14,318 bases of DNA from Chloroflexota bacterium (GTDB lineage: Bacteria; Chloroflexota; Dehalococcoidia; JACQTR01), in NCBI GenBank assembly GCA_016210705.1, contig JACQTR010000199.1, positions 1 to 14,318 on the forward strand, given 5' to 3'. Below the pieces are notes generated by a model. The model was not told where the DNA came from. It searched no databases and saw nothing but the letters and a program-made list of their open reading frames with translations. Below, piece by piece: positions 13,449 through 14,318 of this stretch; position 1 is the first letter of the stretch; each line of letters begins with the position of its first letter. The translations under genes and the position numbers were made by a program.

Positions 13449-13892
13449 CTATTTTTTGCTTAGACTCCATTCGTAGGTGATGACCTGCCAGCGTTGGGTC
13501 TCGTTGAGGACGTTTTTCCAGGCGGGCATGGCTGTCCCTGGAAACCCTTCGCTCACTCGCCAAAATATATAATCCTGTGCTTCGTCGAACTTTTTTTGTC
13601 GATCTGGGCTAGTAAAGTCGGCAGGAGCGGGCTTTAGGCCTGCTGCCGCTGGCCCCTTTCCGTCCCCCTTCTCTCCGTGGCAGCTCAGGCAATTGGCAGT
13701 GTAGATGGATTTCCCAGAGGCGACAGTTTGCTGGTCACTCAAGTTAAAAGGGTTTTTCATTCCGGCGTAGGGGGCGGGAACTACCACTTCGGTAGCTTGC
13801 TTTTTCTTGCCACAGGCACTAACCAGGATCAAAACCAGGGCAATTCCTAGAACCAGAGCCATAAGCGAAACCATACGAGTTTTTTTTGACAT
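13449..13892 (-). CDS. Lipoprotein c-type cytochrome, mono-heme
   Basis: A 147-residue exported electron carrier. The N-terminus is a lipoprotein signal (MSKKTR, hydrophobic 8-24, lipobox LVSAC), with Cys27 the predicted lipid-modified residue, so the protein is tethered to the outer face of the membrane. A charged linker leads to a class I cytochrome c domain (about 53-145): GKSIYTANCLSCHGEKGDGKGP split as GKSIYTAN plus the heme site CLSCH (68-72), with His72 the proximal ligand, and PGTAMPAW (118-125) providing Met122 as the distal ligand. ETQRWQVITYEWSL is the closing helix. It resembles small cytochromes of oxidase or reductase modules. The ribosome binding site AAGGAGGT before ATG 13892 is strong. 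It is a single gene with its own promoter and terminator. Confidence 0.92.
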   Translation of the reverse strand: MSKKTRMVSLMALVLGIALVLILVSACGKKKQATEVVVPAPYAGMKNPFNLSDQQTVASGKSIYTANCLSCHGEKGDGKGPAAAGLKPAPADFTSPDRQKKFDEAQDYIFWRVSEGFPGTAMPAWKNVLNETQRWQVITYEWSLSKK

Positions 13893-14121
13893 CGATATAC
13901 CTCCTTGTTACAGTTTTTAGCGCTTCCTAGTTCGGATACCGTTCTATAGTGGTAGCCTGGTCCTTGGGCTGCCTCTATGGCTATCTGTGGACGCCGAAGC
14001 CTGGCTTAAAATCGAGATGATGTCTGGGTCTGGTAAGAAATGGGTGAAAGACAAAAATTACTTTGGCCTATTGGCCATCTCGCCAGTATCTAGGCTGTCA
14101 TATGGCCATGCCAAGCGATGA
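13893..14121 (-). other. Long leader of the cytochrome gene
   Basis: About 220 bases between the predicted transcription start (near 14115) and the cytochrome start hold no gene. A short hairpin TGGCC-TATT-GGCCA is present at 14064-14077. I saw no recognisable riboswitch class. The AAGGAGGT ribosome binding site is at the gene-proximal end. Confidence 0.4.
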
Positions 14122-14150
14122 ATTATACTCCTTTACTTTTATAGCGTCAA
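14122..14150 (-). promoter_or_regulatory. Sigma-70 promoter of the cytochrome gene, next to the IS edge
   Basis: On the - strand, TTGACG (14145-14150), a 17-base spacer and TATAAT (14122-14127). The boxes are identical to the promoter at 13194-13222. Its -35 box lies a few bases from the probable end of the insertion sequence. Confidence 0.72.
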
Positions 14151-14152
14151 CT

Positions 14153-14184
14153 AAGTGTACTCGTCCAGTAGATCCCGTACACTT
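14153..14184. mobile_element. Probable insertion sequence edge with inverted repeat
   Basis: AAGTGTAC (14153-14160) and GTACACTT (14177-14184) form an 8-bp inverted repeat with a 16-base loop, 10 bases beyond the transposase stop. This is where an IS end is expected; the repeat may be the terminal sequence or a terminator for the transposase. The opposite end of the IS is outside the window, so the exact boundary and target duplication cannot be fixed. Confidence 0.5.
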
Positions 14185-14194
14185 TTTGCTCCTT

Positions 14195-14318
14195 TCATGT
14201 GGGATAGAACCGTTGCAGAAACTGCAAAGGCGTTAGGTAGCCCAAGGCTTGATGGGGCCGCACCGTGTTGTAGCGGTGCTCCCAGGTCAGCAGGGCAGCT
14301 TGAGCGCTAGCCACATCC
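14195..14318 (-). CDS. Transposase, integrase-core type, C-terminal fragment (runs off the window)
   Basis: The last 40 codons of a transposase are visible, with the stop TGA at 14195-14197. The translation includes LLTWEHRYNTVRPHQALGY and then LTPLQFLQRFYPT, the standard end of rve/DDE integrase cores: the YNTVRPHQALGYLTP block is shared by IS481- and IS3-group transposases. The catalytic residues are upstream, outside the window. IS481 is somewhat favoured by the ending, but the group cannot be settled from this part. Confidence 0.88.
   Translation of the reverse strand, partial: DVASAQAALLTWEHRYNTVRPHQALGYLTPLQFLQRFYPT

Overview
The window reads as bacterial chromosome of roughly even base composition, with dense short intergenic gaps, strong AGGAGG-type ribosome binding sites and textbook sigma-70 promoters (several exact TATAAT boxes). 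ADP-forming acyl-CoA ligase genes in split form, a lipid-anchored cytochrome c and a cluster of small cupin and DUF4242 proteins would fit an anaerobic or microaerophilic Chloroflexota-type (Dehalococcoidia-like) genome. That placement is an inference from gene content; no rRNA or other phylogenetic marker is present.

Positions 1-2699 (+ strand) hold seven small genes in a row: a SnoaL-like protein, a tiny exported two-cysteine protein, a cupin, a DUF4242/SCO4226-like protein, a second cupin, a small protein with a predicted ferredoxin-like pattern, and a three-helix membrane protein. Hairpins follow three of the stop codons directly, and a 16-base direct repeat occurs in two of the gaps. The set looks like an undescribed mini-pathway or stress module and is the best candidate here for a new system. 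A perfect 12-bp bidirectional terminator closes it, and lies inside the 3' end of the convergent gene.

Positions 2696-6877 (- strand) hold, in transcription order, an ATP-grasp beta subunit and an alpha subunit of an ADP-forming acyl-CoA synthetase, a fluoroacetyl-CoA-thioesterase-like (FlK) protein, and after 74 bp a GT39/PMT-like membrane glycosyltransferase. The first three are tightly coupled and driven by a promoter at 6920-6948.

Positions 7138-7854 (+ strand) are a single-gene unit (promoter, leader hairpin over the ribosome binding site, conserved hypothetical gene, terminator). Positions 7882-9393 (- strand) encode an anchored glycosidase-like protein with two C-terminal repeats.

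Positions 9486-13222 (- strand) form a copper/redox operon: glutaredoxin-like protein, membrane-anchored unknown, CopA-type Cu+ ATPase and a small membrane protein. Its promoter has the same boxes and spacing as the one upstream of the lipoprotein cytochrome c gene (13449-13892). A palindromic repeat element (13237-13320) sits between these units. The window ends in the 3' end of an integrase-type transposase, whose insertion sequence edge probably lies near 14152, next to the cytochrome promoter.
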